DNA from: Candidatus Peribacteria bacterium
GTDB lineage: Bacteria; Patescibacteria; JAEDAM01; Absconditabacterales; Absconditicoccaceae
Direction of reading: 5' to 3'
Length of the DNA stretch: 6,731 bases
NCBI GenBank assembly: GCA_031261265.1
Contig: JAISKI010000049.1
Span: forward strand, 1 to 6,731
Within the stretch, counting starts at the first letter, position 1. Every line of letters starts with the position of its first letter. Of this stretch, positions 6,460 to 6,731 are shown piece after piece. Below the pieces are notes generated by a model. That model was given only the letters and a program-made list of their open reading frames with translations. It made no database searches and was not told the origin of the DNA. The translations under genes and the position numbers were made by a program.

Positions 6460-6731
6460 ATGGTAAGAGTCACGAATGGTCTACAGAGACAGAGAAAGCA
6501 CAAAAAATATGTCGCTCAGGCGAAAGGATTTCGTCTTGGGAGAAAAAATGTCTACAATCAAGTAAGGCAGGCGTTGATTAAACAAGGTCAGCACGCATAT
6601 ACTTCTAGAAGACTCAAAAAAAGAGATTTCAGAAGTCTGTGGATTGAGAGATTGAATGCGGTTTTGAGAGAGAAGGGTTCTAAATATTCTGTATTTATGA
6701 ATGCTCTCTACAAAAAGGATATTCAATTAGA
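6460..6731 (+). CDS. rplT: 50S ribosomal protein bL20, 3' end cut by the window
   Basis: The first 90 complete codons match bL20: MVRVTNGLQRQRKHKKYVAQ at the start, then AKGFRLGRKN, a TSRRLKKRDFRSLWIERLNA segment with the family's conserved RDFR-x-LWI-x-R-x-NA pattern, and a YSVFMNAL stretch. bL20 binds 23S rRNA and is needed early in large-subunit assembly. Full-length bL20 is about 115-120 residues, so roughly 25-30 codons lie beyond the window. It starts 14 nt after rpmI and shares its promoter. The spacer is AAAAAATAAACA-like with no Shine-Dalgarno sequence. No in-frame TGA occurs in the visible part. Confidence 0.97.
   Translation, partial: MVRVTNGLQRQRKHKKYVAQAKGFRLGRKNVYNQVRQALIKQGQHAYTSRRLKKRDFRSLWIERLNAVLREKGSKYSVFMNALYKKDIQL

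Overview
The window comes from an AT-rich bacterium that reads UGA as glycine (genetic code 25), a code known from the candidate phyla Absconditabacteria (SR1) and Gracilibacteria. The evidence is direct. Four consecutive genes contain in-frame TGA codons (eleven in total). Each lies between two halves of a recognisable protein, several at positions where the family has a conserved glycine: NPSI-G-LLLC in the YhcG/DUF1016 nuclease, G-SIIH in the RecB-like nuclease and RAQF-G-TVLSRLL in the SLH-like domain. All complete genes end in TAA or TAG, and TGG is still used for tryptophan. Read with the standard code, each of these four genes would look broken.

Layout, all genes on the + strand. (1) Positions 1-422 hold no convincing protein gene. 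They contain a promoter (21-48), a candidate structured RNA (about 55-179), a second promoter-like pair (244-271) and an attenuator-like leader (320-403) that ends in a strong intrinsic terminator only 19 nt before the next start codon. (2) 423-2771 encodes a 782-residue secreted surface protein: signal peptide, concanavalin/LamG-like N-domain, SGNH/GDSL hydrolase with Ser-Gly-Asn-Asp/His intact, an X2/Ig-like domain, a Gly-rich linker, a Cys-pair motif, and an SLH-like C-terminal region that probably attaches it to the cell surface. A GC-rich palindromic element sits in frame inside its linker. A clear terminator follows. (3) 2927-3937 and 3984-5210 are two adjacent PD-(D/E)XK nuclease genes: a YhcG/DUF1016 protein and a RecB/AddB/Cas4-like protein with a four-cysteine Fe-S signature and a coiled-coil C-terminal extension. 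(4) 5336-6121 encodes a seven-segment membrane protein resembling a divergent Lgt (prolipoprotein diacylglyceryl transferase). (5) 6254-6445 and 6460 to the window end are rpmI and rplT (ribosomal proteins bL35 and bL20); rplT is cut by the window edge.

Most transcription units start from a very uniform promoter: TTGCAA, 16 bp, TATACT, seen exactly three times and as close variants twice more. None of the six genes has a convincing Shine-Dalgarno sequence at normal spacing. The window is a mix of housekeeping genes (rpmI-rplT, perhaps the Lgt-like gene) and accessory genes (surface hydrolase, nuclease pair). I see no complete transposon, CRISPR array, rRNA or tRNA. The observations most worth following are the attenuator before the surface-protein gene, the unassigned structured RNA, and the palindromic element inside the coding sequence.
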